Positions 17,231 to 24,967 of a stretch of 32,548 nucleotides of DNA are shown here, piece after piece (the stretch's first letter is position 1; every line of letters starts with the position of its first letter). A model generated the notes under the pieces. It did no database searches. It saw nothing but the letters and a program-made list of their open reading frames with translations, and was not told the origin of the DNA. The stretch lies in NCBI GenBank assembly GCA_004210915.1, contig SEGS01000040.1, positions 1 to 32,548 of the forward strand, in the 5' to 3' direction. Position numbers and translations under genes: made by a program. Source of the stretch: Variovorax sp. (GTDB taxonomy: Bacteria > Pseudomonadota > Gammaproteobacteria > Burkholderiales > Burkholderiaceae_C).

Positions 17231-17602
17231 ATGATCCGCACACTGATTCGTCAAGCCGCTACCGGTTTTTTTGCCCTCACAGGGGCCGCACTCGCGTTCG
17301 CACAGCAAATGCCGACTGACCCGTCGGCGGCGGCCCAGCGCTATGAACAGCAGCTCGCCGCCTGCAACAGCGGCAACCTCGCGGCGCCCGCGCGCGAAGC
17401 GTGCATTCGGAATGCGGGAACGGCGTTGGACCGCGCGCGCGGGGGCCCGCCGGCCGACGCGGAGCTGACCACGTCCGACGGCCGCTCGACCGTGGTCGCG
17501 CCTGCGGGCTCGGTCCCGCCCGCAAGTGCGTCGGACACCCGAACTTCGCGCGATGGCCGCGCGACCATCGTCCTGCCCGCCGATCGGACGGCCCCGCGCT
17601 GA
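17231..17602 (+). CDS. Small exported protein of unknown function with an internal repeat
   Basis: A 123-residue protein starting at the ATG at 17231; the in-frame GTG at 17156 would hide the signal peptide. Residues 1-24 are a Sec signal (IRQAATGFFALTGAALAFAQ). A helical segment follows (RYEQQLAACNSGNLAAPARE, then ACIRNAGTALDRARGG) with two cysteines (45 and 58) that could form a disulfide. Cys-containing segments of this kind recur in small exported Comamonadaceae proteins as I remember them, with no known role. The C-terminal third carries a short duplicated motif, TSDGRSTVVAPA (81-92) and TSRDGRATIVLPA (105-117). It stands alone between the RND operon and another small exported protein. 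No function is proposed. Confidence 0.72.
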   Translation: MIRTLIRQAATGFFALTGAALAFAQQMPTDPSAAAQRYEQQLAACNSGNLAAPAREACIRNAGTALDRARGGPPADAELTTSDGRSTVVAPAGSVPPASASDTRTSRDGRATIVLPADRTAPR

Positions 17603-17636
17603 TCGCGGCGGGCACGCCCTGTACACTCGTCTTTCC

Positions 17637-18008
17637 ATGCCGCCCCGTGTCGCCGCGCTCCTGCTAGCCCTCGTCCTGATGTGGTCGGGCGTCGCCATGG
17701 CAGAGCAGCGGATTGCTTTCGCCTCTGACGCGCCCACGCCGTCGCAGAGCGCCGAACAGCCGGCATCGCAGCCGGCCGGCTTTGTCGGTTCACTTGGCGA
17801 GCACCAGGTCGACGACCAGCCTTCCCAGCCGCACGCCGAACATGTGCTCGACTTCGTGCTGCTGCTCGACGCCGTGCCGGGCCGCCGCGCCGGCGTCCTG
17901 ATCGCCGCACGCCCGTGGCCACCCGCCGACGCCATGCGTCTGCCACCGTGTCTGGAAGGGCTGCAGCGCCCTCCTTGCGGCACCCCATCCCGCTTCTCAC
18001 CCGCCTGA
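17637..18008 (+). CDS. Small exported protein of unknown function
   Basis: A 123-residue protein from the ATG at 17637, where a good signal peptide starts (PPRVAALLLALVLMWSGVAM, then AEQ). An in-frame GTG at 17526 would overlap the preceding gene. The mature part is Pro/Gln/His-containing (APTPSQSAEQPASQPAG; HQVDDQPSQPHAEHVLDFVL) and ends with two cysteines in LPPCLEGLQRPPCG. I recognise no family. The gene lies 34 nt after the preceding small exported protein on the same strand and ~108 nt before the Bax-inhibitor-like gene. Codon use looks normal for the window, with strong G/C in third positions, but the absence of conserved motifs leaves some doubt that it is real. Confidence 0.6.
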   Translation: MPPRVAALLLALVLMWSGVAMAEQRIAFASDAPTPSQSAEQPASQPAGFVGSLGEHQVDDQPSQPHAEHVLDFVLLLDAVPGRRAGVLIAARPWPPADAMRLPPCLEGLQRPPCGTPSRFSPA

Positions 18009-18116
18009 AGCCCGCGGCGCCCCTGGCCGCATTCCCTGACTTTCAAGACGCGTGGCCTGATACCGCCGGGCGGTGTCGCGAGCCCTTCTTCCCTCTTTCA
18101 ACCTCAAGGAAATTCC

Positions 18117-18812
18117 ATGAACCAGAACCTGCACACCTTGCCCGCCTCCGCGGCGCAGGGCTCCGTTTCGATTGAACGCAACCGCGTGTTGCGCAACACC
18201 TATTGGCTGCTGGCCCTGTCGATGATCCCGACCGTGCTGGGCGCCTGGCTCGGCGTCGCGACCGGCATCGCACGGGCGATGTCGCCGGGGGTGGGCCTCG
18301 TGGTGTTCCTCGGTGGGGCCTTCGCCTTCATGTTCGCCATCGAGAAAACCAAGAATTCGCCGGCTGGCGTGCCGGTGCTGCTGGCGTTCACCTTCTTCAT
18401 GGGGGTGATGCTGTCGCGCTTGGTCGGCTCCGTGCTCGGCCTGGCGAACGGTGCCAGCCTGATCATGATGGCCTTCGCCGGCACCGGCGCCATCTTCTTC
18501 GGCATGGCCACGCTGTCGTCGGTGATCAAGCGCGACCTGAGCTCGATGGGCAAGTTTTTGTTCATCGGCGCCATCATGGTGCTGGTGGCCGGTATCGCCA
18601 ACTTCTTCATCCAGTCGAGCGCCTTGATGATCACGCTGGCGGTGCTGTGCATCGGCATCTTTTCGGCCTTCATCCTGTACGACCTCAAGCGCGTCAAGGA
18701 CGGCCATGAAACCAACTACATCACCGCCACGCTGGGCGTCTACCTGAGCCTGTACAACGTGTTCCAGTCCCTGTTGCTCCTGTTCGGCATCGGTGGTGGG
18801 CGCGACGAATAA
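18117..18812 (+). CDS. Bax-inhibitor-1 / YccA family membrane protein
   Basis: A 231-residue inner-membrane protein with AAGGAA 6 nt before its ATG. After a ~25-residue cytoplasmic N-terminus it has about seven hydrophobic segments from NTYWLLALSMIPTVLGAWLG onwards. The family landmarks are the ANFFIQSSALMIT stretch, the AFILYDLKRVKDGHETNYI segment with the conserved Tyr-Asp, and the C-terminal TLGVYLSLYNVFQSLLLLFG. The bacterial members (YccA, YetJ) are small membrane proteins; YetJ is a pH-dependent calcium leak channel and YccA inhibits the FtsH protease. Which role applies here is unknown. The stop codon is 3 bp before the GTG start of the undecaprenyl-diphosphate phosphatase, so the two are co-transcribed and probably translationally coupled. 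Confidence 0.93.
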   Translation: MNQNLHTLPASAAQGSVSIERNRVLRNTYWLLALSMIPTVLGAWLGVATGIARAMSPGVGLVVFLGGAFAFMFAIEKTKNSPAGVPVLLAFTFFMGVMLSRLVGSVLGLANGASLIMMAFAGTGAIFFGMATLSSVIKRDLSSMGKFLFIGAIMVLVAGIANFFIQSSALMITLAVLCIGIFSAFILYDLKRVKDGHETNYITATLGVYLSLYNVFQSLLLLFGIGGGRDE

Positions 18813-18815
18813 CCC

Positions 18816-19646
18816 GTGAGTACGTGGGCGGAAGCCGCCCTCCTTGGTGTGGTGCAGGGACTGACCGAGTTCCTGCCCGTCTCTTCCAGCGCGCACCTGC
18901 GCATCCTCGGTCCACTGCTGCCCTCGGGCGGTGACCCGGGCGCCGCGTTCACGGCCATCACGCAGATCGGCACCGAAGCGGCTGTGCTGCTGTACTTCCG
19001 CCATGACATCGCGCGCATCTTCGCCGCGTGGTGGGCGTCGCTGCCGCGATGGGGCCGCAGCAGCGACCCCGATGCGCGGATGGGCTGGCTCATCCTGATC
19101 GGCACGCTGCCGATCGCGGTGCTGGGCCTGCTGTTCAAGGACGCGATCGAAGGGTCGCTGCGCAACCTCTACATCACGGCCGCGATGCTGATCGTGTTCG
19201 CGCAGTTCCTCGGGTTGGCCGACCGCCTGGGCAGCAAGCAGCGCACGCTCGACACGCTGGGCTGGCGGCACGGCCTGCTGTTCGGGCTGGCCCAGGCAAT
19301 GGCGCTGATCCCGGGCGTGTCGCGCTCGGGCGGCACGATCACGGCCGGCCTGCTCATGGGCTACACCCGGGAGGCGGCTGCGCGCTATTCCTTTCTGCTC
19401 GCCATCCCCGCGGTCCTGGCGTCGGGCTTCTACCAGCTGTTCCGCAGCTGGAACACCGCGAGCCCCGTCGCGCCCGGCCCCACCGCGCTGGCGACCGTGG
19501 TCGCCTTTGCCGTCGGGTATGGCGTGATCGTCGTGTTCCTCAAACTCGTTTCGACGCGGGGCTACATGCCTTTCGTCTACTACCGCATCGCGCTGGGCGC
19601 GCTGGTGCTGGTCTTGCTGCTCGCCGGATCGCTGAATCCGCTTTGA
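18816..19646 (+). CDS. uppP: Undecaprenyl-diphosphate phosphatase (UppP/BacA)
   Basis: A 276-residue polytopic inner-membrane enzyme that removes a phosphate from undecaprenyl diphosphate, recycling the lipid carrier for peptidoglycan and other envelope polymers; overexpression gives bacitracin resistance. Both catalytic signatures are present: [14 protein letters not shown] at 14-27, with the glutamate and serines of the active site, and PGVSRSGGT at 166-174 with the essential arginine. About seven or eight hydrophobic segments fit the family fold. The start is a GTG only 3 bp after the Bax-inhibitor-like gene. A CorC-like gene follows after 28 bp on the same strand. Confidence 0.97.
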   Translation: MSTWAEAALLGVVQGLTEFLPVSSSAHLRILGPLLPSGGDPGAAFTAITQIGTEAAVLLYFRHDIARIFAAWWASLPRWGRSSDPDARMGWLILIGTLPIAVLGLLFKDAIEGSLRNLYITAAMLIVFAQFLGLADRLGSKQRTLDTLGWRHGLLFGLAQAMALIPGVSRSGGTITAGLLMGYTREAAARYSFLLAIPAVLASGFYQLFRSWNTASPVAPGPTALATVVAFAVGYGVIVVFLKLVSTRGYMPFVYYRIALGALVLVLLLAGSLNPL

Positions 19647-19674
19647 GCGTTTCATCCACCCACCATCCCCTTCC

Positions 19675-20994
19675 ATGGAAATTGCCATACTTTTCGCCCT
19701 CATCCTCCTGAACGGCCTGTTCGCCATGTCCGAGATCGCGTTGGTCACCGCGCGCAAGGCACGGCTTCAGAAGCTCGTCGATGAGGGCAACCGCTCGGCC
19801 GAGGCCGCCGTCAAGCTCGGACAGGATCCGACGCGCTTCCTGTCGACCATCCAGATCGGCATCACCTCGATCGGCGTGCTCAACGGCATCGTGGGCGAGG
19901 CCGCACTGGCCGCTCCGCTCGCCCTGTGGCTGACCTCGCTCGGCGTGCCCGCGCCCTACGGCAGCTACGGCGCGACCGGCCTGGTGGTGTTGCTCATCAC
20001 CTACTTCTCGATCGTGGTCGGCGAGCTCGTGCCCAAGCGCATCGGGCAGTCCTACCCCGAGACCTTCGCGCGCCTCGTCGCCCGGCCGATCAACCTGCTG
20101 GCGATCGCCACCAAGCCCTTCGTCGTGCTGCTGTCGGTGTCGACCCGCACGCTCTTGCGCCTGCTGGGCGTCAAGGAAACCAGCGGCAGTCCGGTGACCG
20201 AGGAAGAAATCCACGCCATGCTGGTCGAAGGCACGACGGCCGGCGTGATTGAGTCGCACGAGCACGCAATGGTGCGCAACGTGTTCCGCCTGGACGACCG
20301 CCAGATCGGCTCGCTCATGGTGCCGCGCGGCGACGTGACCTACCTCGACGTCGACCTTCCTTTCGACGCAAATCTCGCACGCGTCGAGCAATCCGACCAC
20401 GCCCGCTTTCCCGTGGTGCGTGGCGGGCTCGACAACGTGCTGGGTGTATTGAATGCGCGCAAGTGGCTCTCGCAGGCATTGCGCGAGGCACCGCGCGACC
20501 TGGGGAGCCAGCTGCTGCAGGTGCCGCTCTATGTGCCCGAGACGCTCACCGGCATGGAACTGCTCGACAACTTCCGCCAGTCCGACGTGCACATGGCCTT
20601 CGTCATCGACGAATACGGCGAGGTGCAAGGCATCGTGACGTTGCAGGACCTGATCGAGGCGATCACCGGCGAATTCCAGCCGCGCGATCCCGAGACTTCC
20701 TGGGCGGTGCAGCGCGAGGACGGCAGCTGGCTGCTCGACGGTCACATTCCCGTGCCTGAACTCAAAGACCGGTTGACGCTGGACGCCGTGCCGGAAGAAG
20801 ACCGAGGCCGCTATCACACGCTCAGCGGCATGATGATGCTGCTCACGGGCCGCCTGCCCAAAGTGGCCGACACGGTCGATTGGGAAGGCTGGCGCTTCGA
20901 AATCGTCGACATGGACGGCAAGACCATCGACAAGGTGCTCGCTACGCGGGCGCCAGAGACATCGTCCGCCGCGGTGGTATCCGAAGACAGCTGA
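19675..20994 (+). CDS. CNNM/CorC-like transporter (hemolysin family; DUF21, CBS pair, CorC domain)
   Basis: A 439-residue inner-membrane protein. Residues 1-~190 form the DUF21 transmembrane domain (ILFALILLNGLFAMSEIALV, then LSTIQIGITSIGVLNGIVGE and a GELVPKRIGQSYPE turn). Residues ~205-335 are a pair of CBS domains (VPRGDVTYLDVDLPFDANLA; FVIDEYGEVQGIVTLQDLIE) that bind nucleotide, and ~345-425 a CorC/HlyC domain (DGSWLLDGHIPVPELKDRL; FEIVDMDGKTIDKV). Proteins of this type (YtfL, YhdP, CorB/MpfA) transport or regulate Mg2+ or other cations; the old name hemolysin is misleading. It probably belongs to the same transcription unit as uppP, 28 bp upstream, and converges on tctA across a hairpin. 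Confidence 0.95.
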   Translation: MEIAILFALILLNGLFAMSEIALVTARKARLQKLVDEGNRSAEAAVKLGQDPTRFLSTIQIGITSIGVLNGIVGEAALAAPLALWLTSLGVPAPYGSYGATGLVVLLITYFSIVVGELVPKRIGQSYPETFARLVARPINLLAIATKPFVVLLSVSTRTLLRLLGVKETSGSPVTEEEIHAMLVEGTTAGVIESHEHAMVRNVFRLDDRQIGSLMVPRGDVTYLDVDLPFDANLARVEQSDHARFPVVRGGLDNVLGVLNARKWLSQALREAPRDLGSQLLQVPLYVPETLTGMELLDNFRQSDVHMAFVIDEYGEVQGIVTLQDLIEAITGEFQPRDPETSWAVQREDGSWLLDGHIPVPELKDRLTLDAVPEEDRGRYHTLSGMMMLLTGRLPKVADTVDWEGWRFEIVDMDGKTIDKVLATRAPETSSAAVVSEDS

Positions 20995-21002
20995 GCGCCT
21001 CG

Positions 21003-21031
21003 CGCCGCCGGGGCCAGTCGGCCCGGCGGCG
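21003..21031. terminator. GC-rich hairpin between convergent CorC-like and tctA genes
   Basis: CGCCGCCGGGGCC (21003-21015) pairs with GGCCCGGCGGCG (21020-21031) across a 4-nt loop with one bulged G. It sits in the 57-bp gap between two convergent genes and so could end both transcripts, although no clear T-run follows on either side. Confidence 0.55.
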
Positions 21032-21051
21032 CCGGGGCGTCGGCTTTTGCC

Positions 21052-22575
21052 TCAGGCGTCGAGCTGTGCGAGCCGCTTCAGTTTGCGATCGCTCATGCGC
21101 TTGGCCAGGCGCGGCAGGATCAGCACGGCGAGCACGATGATGATCAACGTGAGCGACATCGGCCGCTGGAAGAACACCGCCGCACTGCCCTCGCCGATCG
21201 ACATCGCGTTGCGCAGCTGCGCTTCGGCGAGCGGCCCGAGGATCATGCCGACCACCACAGGCGCGGTGGGGAAGTCGAAGCGCCGCATGCACACGCCGAG
21301 CAGCCCGATGCCATACAGCAGGAACAAGTCGAACGCGCTCTGGCGCATGCCGTAGGCACCCACCGTCGCGAAGATCAGGATGCCCGCATAGAGCTGCGGC
21401 TTGGGGATCTTCAGAAGCTTGACCCACAGGCCCACCATCGGGAGGTTCAGCACCAGCAGCATCACGTTGCCGATGTAGAGCGACGCAATCAGCGCCCACA
21501 CCAGTGCGGCCGAGGTGGTGAAAAGCTGCGGCCCGGGCTGGATGCCGTAGTTCTGGAACGCGCCCAGCAAGATGGCGGTGGTGTTCGAGGTGGGGATGCC
21601 GAGCGTGAGGAGCGGGATCAAAGCGGCAGTCACCGTTGCGTTGTTGGCGGCTTCCGGGCCGGCCACGCCTTCGATGGCGCCGGTGGTGCCGAACTCCGCC
21701 TTGTCTTGCGGGTCCTTGACCAGCTTCTTTTCCACCGCGTACGAAAGGAACGTCGGGATCTCGGTGCCGCCGGCAGGTATGCAGCCGAACGGCGCGCCGA
21801 TGGCGGTGCCACGCAACCAGGCCGGGACCGAGCGCTTCCAGTCGCGCTTGCTCATGTGGACCCTGCTGAGCTTGTTCTGCCCTTCCTTGAGCTTGCCCTC
21901 GTACAGCACCGCGTACATCACTTCGGCCACCGCAAACAGGCCGACCGCGACCAGCACGATTTCGATGCCGTCGAGCAATTCAGGCACGCCACCGGTGTAG
22001 CGCCCCTGGCCCGAGATCTGGTCGAGCCCGACGCACCCGGCCGCCAGGCCGACGAACAGCGCCGTCATGCCACGCAGCGTGCTCTTGCCGAGCACCGCGC
22101 TCACCGTGGTGAACGCGAGCAGCATCAACATGAAGTACTCGGGCGGACCGAGCAGGACCGCATACTTGGCCACGAAGGGCGCGAACAGCGTGACGATCAC
22201 CGTGGCGACCGTGCCGGCGACGAAGGAGCCGATGGCCGCGGTCGCGAGCGCAGCGCCCGCCCTTCCGCTCTTGGCCATCTTGTTGCCTTCCATCGCGGTC
22301 ACCATGCTGGCCGTCTCCCCGGGCGTGTTCAGCAGGATGGACGTGGTCGAGCCGCCGTACATGGCGCCGTAGTAGATGCCCGAGAAGAAGATCATCGATG
22401 CGGTGATTTCGACCTTGGCAGTGATGGGCAGGAGCATGGCCACAGCCACGGCCGGCCCGATGCCGGGCAGCACTCCGACGGCGGTGCCCAGCGCGCAGCC
22501 GAACAAGCACCAGAGCAGGTTGACCGGGGTGATGGCGGCTGCGAAGCCGTTCATCAAGGCATTGAGAATTTCCAT
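21052..22575 (-). CDS. tctA: Tripartite tricarboxylate transporter large permease TctA
   Basis: A 507-residue inner-membrane permease of the usual TctA length (about 500, ~12 membrane segments). I take the ATG at 22575; longer in-frame starts overlap tctB. Family landmarks include [20 protein letters not shown] near the N-terminus, the [13 protein letters not shown] loop, [24 protein letters not shown] sequence (written here [19 protein letters not shown]), and [17 protein letters not shown]. With TctB it forms the secondary transporter that takes up the tricarboxylate or other organic acid delivered by the binding protein TctC, driven by an ion gradient. It starts 13 nt after tctB and is the last gene of the tctCBA unit. 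Confidence 0.96.
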   Translation of the reverse strand: MEILNALMNGFAAAITPVNLLWCLFGCALGTAVGVLPGIGPAVAVAMLLPITAKVEITASMIFFSGIYYGAMYGGSTTSILLNTPGETASMVTAMEGNKMAKSGRAGAALATAAIGSFVAGTVATVIVTLFAPFVAKYAVLLGPPEYFMLMLLAFTTVSAVLGKSTLRGMTALFVGLAAGCVGLDQISGQGRYTGGVPELLDGIEIVLVAVGLFAVAEVMYAVLYEGKLKEGQNKLSRVHMSKRDWKRSVPAWLRGTAIGAPFGCIPAGGTEIPTFLSYAVEKKLVKDPQDKAEFGTTGAIEGVAGPEAANNATVTAALIPLLTLGIPTSNTTAILLGAFQNYGIQPGPQLFTTSAALVWALIASLYIGNVMLLVLNLPMVGLWVKLLKIPKPQLYAGILIFATVGAYGMRQSAFDLFLLYGIGLLGVCMRRFDFPTAPVVVGMILGPLAEAQLRNAMSIGEGSAAVFFQRPMSLTLIIIVLAVLILPRLAKRMSDRKLKRLAQLDA

Positions 22576-22588
22576 GGCGCGTGCCCCC

Positions 22589-23119
22589 TCAGAGCCAGCC
22601 GGTGGACGTGAGTCCCGGCAGGCTGATGGCGAGAAACTTGGTGAACATCCAGTACACCGGCGCGGCAATCAGCAGCCCGGTCACGATGTCTGTCGCCCAG
22701 GTCCCGGGCTGGTTCACCGCCGCTTGCCCGTTCGCCCGGCGCAGGCCTTGGACTGCGAGCAGGTAGCACAGCGTGCAACTCAGGATGAAGCCGATGACCT
22801 GGATCAGCGCCGCATTGAGCAGCAGCCCGGCCGACAGCCACACGAAGCCTGACCAATAGGCCGGATCGGCGGTCTCATCCGGCGGGTCCATTTCACGGAA
22901 GCCGCCGGTGCGCGCTTCCCAGATGATCCAGGCACCGCAAAGCGTGAGCACGGTGGCGCAGACCCATGGCAGGAAGTTGGGGCCGACGCCGCCATAGCCG
23001 GCATCGGAAGAGATGTCGATGGCGCCGAAGGCCAGCGCCAGGCCGGTGAGCAGCACGCCGACGCCAACCAGCGTCTGCGGCCACAACACAGATGACGGTG
23101 TTGATGCTGTTGTAGTCAT
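22589..23119 (-). CDS. tctB: Tripartite tricarboxylate transporter small permease TctB
   Basis: A 176-residue membrane protein with four hydrophobic segments (LVGVGVLLTGLALAFGAIDI; VCATVLTLCGAWIIWEAR; FVWLSAGLLLNAALIQVIGF; TDIVTGLLIAAPVYWMFTKF) as in TctB. The YGGVGPNFLPWVC motif between TM1 and TM2 is the family signature. It is the small partner of TctA and sits between tctC and tctA in the same orientation. A stable hairpin separates it from tctC. The substrate of the system cannot be read from this subunit. Confidence 0.92.
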   Translation of the reverse strand: MTTTASTPSSVLWPQTLVGVGVLLTGLALAFGAIDISSDAGYGGVGPNFLPWVCATVLTLCGAWIIWEARTGGFREMDPPDETADPAYWSGFVWLSAGLLLNAALIQVIGFILSCTLCYLLAVQGLRRANGQAAVNQPGTWATDIVTGLLIAAPVYWMFTKFLAISLPGLTSTGWL

Positions 23120-23155
23120 GTGTTTTGTTTGCCGTGCAATTCAGGCTGAATAAAG

Positions 23156-23195
23156 AACGGCACGCTGTCTTCGCGTGGAAGAAAAGCGTGCCGTT
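23156..23195 (-). terminator. Intercistronic hairpin between tctC and tctB
   Basis: AACGGCACGCT (23156-23166) pairs perfectly with AGCGTGCCGTT (23185-23195). Within the loop TCTTC also pairs with GAAGA around GCGTG, giving a long two-part stem. It lies in the 96-nt gap after tctC and before tctB on the minus strand. It may act as a partial terminator or as a stabiliser of the tctC message, so that binding protein is made in excess over the permease (known for other binding-protein operons; inference here). Confidence 0.65.
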
Positions 23196-23215
23196 GCGGG
23201 GGCGAAGCCGGAGGG

Positions 23216-24175
23216 TCAGACCATGCCGGAGCGCGTCATGATGGCGCGCAGCGAAGCGAAGTCATCGTCCACGAACTTGGCGAATGCGTCGCCCGACAGC
23301 ACGGCCGGCGTCCAGTCGTTCTTCTTGAGTTGTTCAGCCCAGGAAGGGCTCTTGAGCGCCGTCAACACCAATTCGGTGAGCGCCTTGCGCTGATCGGGCG
23401 TGATGCCGGGGGCGCCGTAGACGCCGCGCCAGTTGCCGATTTCGACATCGATGCCCTGCTCCTTGAGCGTCGGCACATTGATGCCAGGCAGGCGCTGCGC
23501 CGAGGTGACGGCGATCGCCTTCATCTTGCCGTCGGCGATGTACGGTGCGAATTCGCTGTAGCCGCTGCCGCCGATGGTGACGTTGCCGCCCAGGATGGCG
23601 GCGGTCGCTTCACCGCCTCCACGGAACGCCACGTAGTTGATCTTCGACGGATCGGCGCCGACCTTCTGCGCGATCATGGCGGCCGCAATGTGCTCGGTGG
23701 AGCCGCGCGAACCGCCGCCCCACTTGACGCTGCCCGGGTCTTTTTTGAGCTGCGCGACCACGTCGGCCATCGTCTTGAGCGGCGAATTCGCCGGCAATAC
23801 GAACACGTTGTACTCCGTGGTCATGCGGGCAATAGGCGTGGCCTGAGACAGGTTCACCGGCGGCTTGCCGGTGATGATGCCGCCGAGCATCACCGAACCC
23901 ATCACCATCAGCGCGTTGGCGTCGTTCTTGGAACCGTTGACGAACTGCGCCAGGCCCAGCGCGCCGGCGGCGCCGCCCTTGTTGTCGTAGGAGACAGTGT
24001 CGGCCGCCTTCGAATCGGTCAGGGCCTTGCCCAGTGCGCGCCCCGTGGTGTCCCAGCCACCGCCCGGGTTGGCGGGAATCATCATCTTCAGATTGGCGGC
24101 CGCCCAGGCCGACATGGGCAGGGCACCGGTGGCGGCGAGTGCGGCCAGGGATTTCAGGAAAGTATCGCGACGCAT
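23216..24175 (-). CDS. tctC: Tripartite tricarboxylate transporter substrate-binding protein (TctC/Bug family)
   Basis: A 319-residue periplasmic binding protein. The signal peptide starts MRRDTFLKSLAALAATGALP and holds an RRDTFLK motif resembling a twin-arginine (Tat) signal, with cleavage after AWA. The mature protein shows the Bug-family pattern: MMIPANPGGGWDTTGRALGK (ligand loop), DNKGGAAGALGLAQFV, WGGGSRGSTEHIAAAMIAQK, and the C-terminal region that closes on the ligand. It captures a carboxylate and hands it to TctAB. The genes for the divergent two-component system TctDE start ~110 bp away. The Bug family is very expanded in Burkholderiales and ligands are diverse, so citrate is only one option. 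Confidence 0.95.
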   Translation of the reverse strand: MRRDTFLKSLAALAATGALPMSAWAAANLKMMIPANPGGGWDTTGRALGKALTDSKAADTVSYDNKGGAAGALGLAQFVNGSKNDANALMVMGSVMLGGIITGKPPVNLSQATPIARMTTEYNVFVLPANSPLKTMADVVAQLKKDPGSVKWGGGSRGSTEHIAAAMIAQKVGADPSKINYVAFRGGGEATAAILGGNVTIGGSGYSEFAPYIADGKMKAIAVTSAQRLPGINVPTLKEQGIDVEIGNWRGVYGAPGITPDQRKALTELVLTALKSPSWAEQLKKNDWTPAVLSGDAFAKFVDDDFASLRAIMTRSGMV

Positions 24176-24286
24176 GGGTGTCTCCTTCGGAATTGAGGCG
24201 GGTCAGGGCTGAACCCCACTATCATGCGGCGCCATGCTGTCAGTTGGCTGTCCGCCGACTCGGGGAAAACACTGAAGCCCGGAACC

Positions 24287-24967
24287 TTGAAGCTGCTGTT
24301 GATCGAAGACGACCCGTCGATGCAAACGACGTTGCAGCGCACGCTCGGCCGGCGGCAGATCGACGTGCGCGTGTGCGGCGACGGAGCGGAAGCCCTCGCG
24401 CAATGGCGCGCCGTGGAACCGGATGTGGTGGCGCTCGACCTGAGCCTGCCGAACCTCGACGGGCTGCAGGTGCTGGCCCAGGCGCGTGCTGCCGGGCTGC
24501 GCACACCGGTGCTGCTGCTCACGGCGCGCGGCACCGTGGGCGACCGCATCGTCGGCCTCAACGCCGGTGCCGACGACTACCTGCCCAAGCCGTTCGACCT
24601 CGACGAACTGGAAGCAAGGTTGCGTGCGCTGCGGCGTCGCCACATGCCTGCGGACGCTGTCTCGGGCCTGCAGCCACAGCAGCTGGGCCACCTGCGCTAC
24701 GAGCCCGAGAGCGGCGCCATCTACCACCGCGCCGACGTGCTCGAGCTGACCCCGCGCGAGCTGGCACTGATGCAAGCGCTGATGAACAGGCCCGGCCACG
24801 CCGTCACGCGCGAGCGACTCTTCGAGCTGGTGTTTCCGGGTGAGGCCAATGTGCAGAACGAAGCGATCGAAGTGGTGGTCTACCGTCTTCGCAAAAAGCT
24901 GGCAGGCACTGGCACCGTGCTCATGACGCTGCGCGGCCTGGGTTACCTGCTGCGCGAAGACACATGA
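24287..24967 (+). CDS. tctD: OmpR-type response regulator TctD
   Basis: A 226-residue response regulator if translation starts at the TTG at 24287, which gives the standard opening (M)KLLLIEDDPS. The ATG at 24224 would add 21 residues unlike the family and has no ribosome-binding site. The receiver domain (1-~115) has the acidic pair Asp8-Asp9, phospho-acceptor Asp51 in VVALDLSLPN, the Thr of LLLTARG and Lys of YLPKPFD. The C-terminal winged helix (~130-225; LTPRELALMQALMNRPGHAV, VVVYRLRKKLAGTG) binds DNA. It is followed by the sensor gene with a 4-bp overlap and is divergent from tctCBA, the same arrangement as in the described TctDE/TctCBA system, so it probably activates that transporter. 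Confidence 0.92.
   Translation: MKLLLIEDDPSMQTTLQRTLGRRQIDVRVCGDGAEALAQWRAVEPDVVALDLSLPNLDGLQVLAQARAAGLRTPVLLLTARGTVGDRIVGLNAGADDYLPKPFDLDELEARLRALRRRHMPADAVSGLQPQQLGHLRYEPESGAIYHRADVLELTPRELALMQALMNRPGHAVTRERLFELVFPGEANVQNEAIEVVVYRLRKKLAGTGTVLMTLRGLGYLLREDT

Noticed and set aside
17997..19757. 586-codon minus-strand frame opposite the Bax-inhibitor-like and uppP genes
   Set aside because: It is rich in Gln, His, Arg and Asp with no hydrophobic core or motif, and overlaps two well-supported genes. It is a GC shadow.
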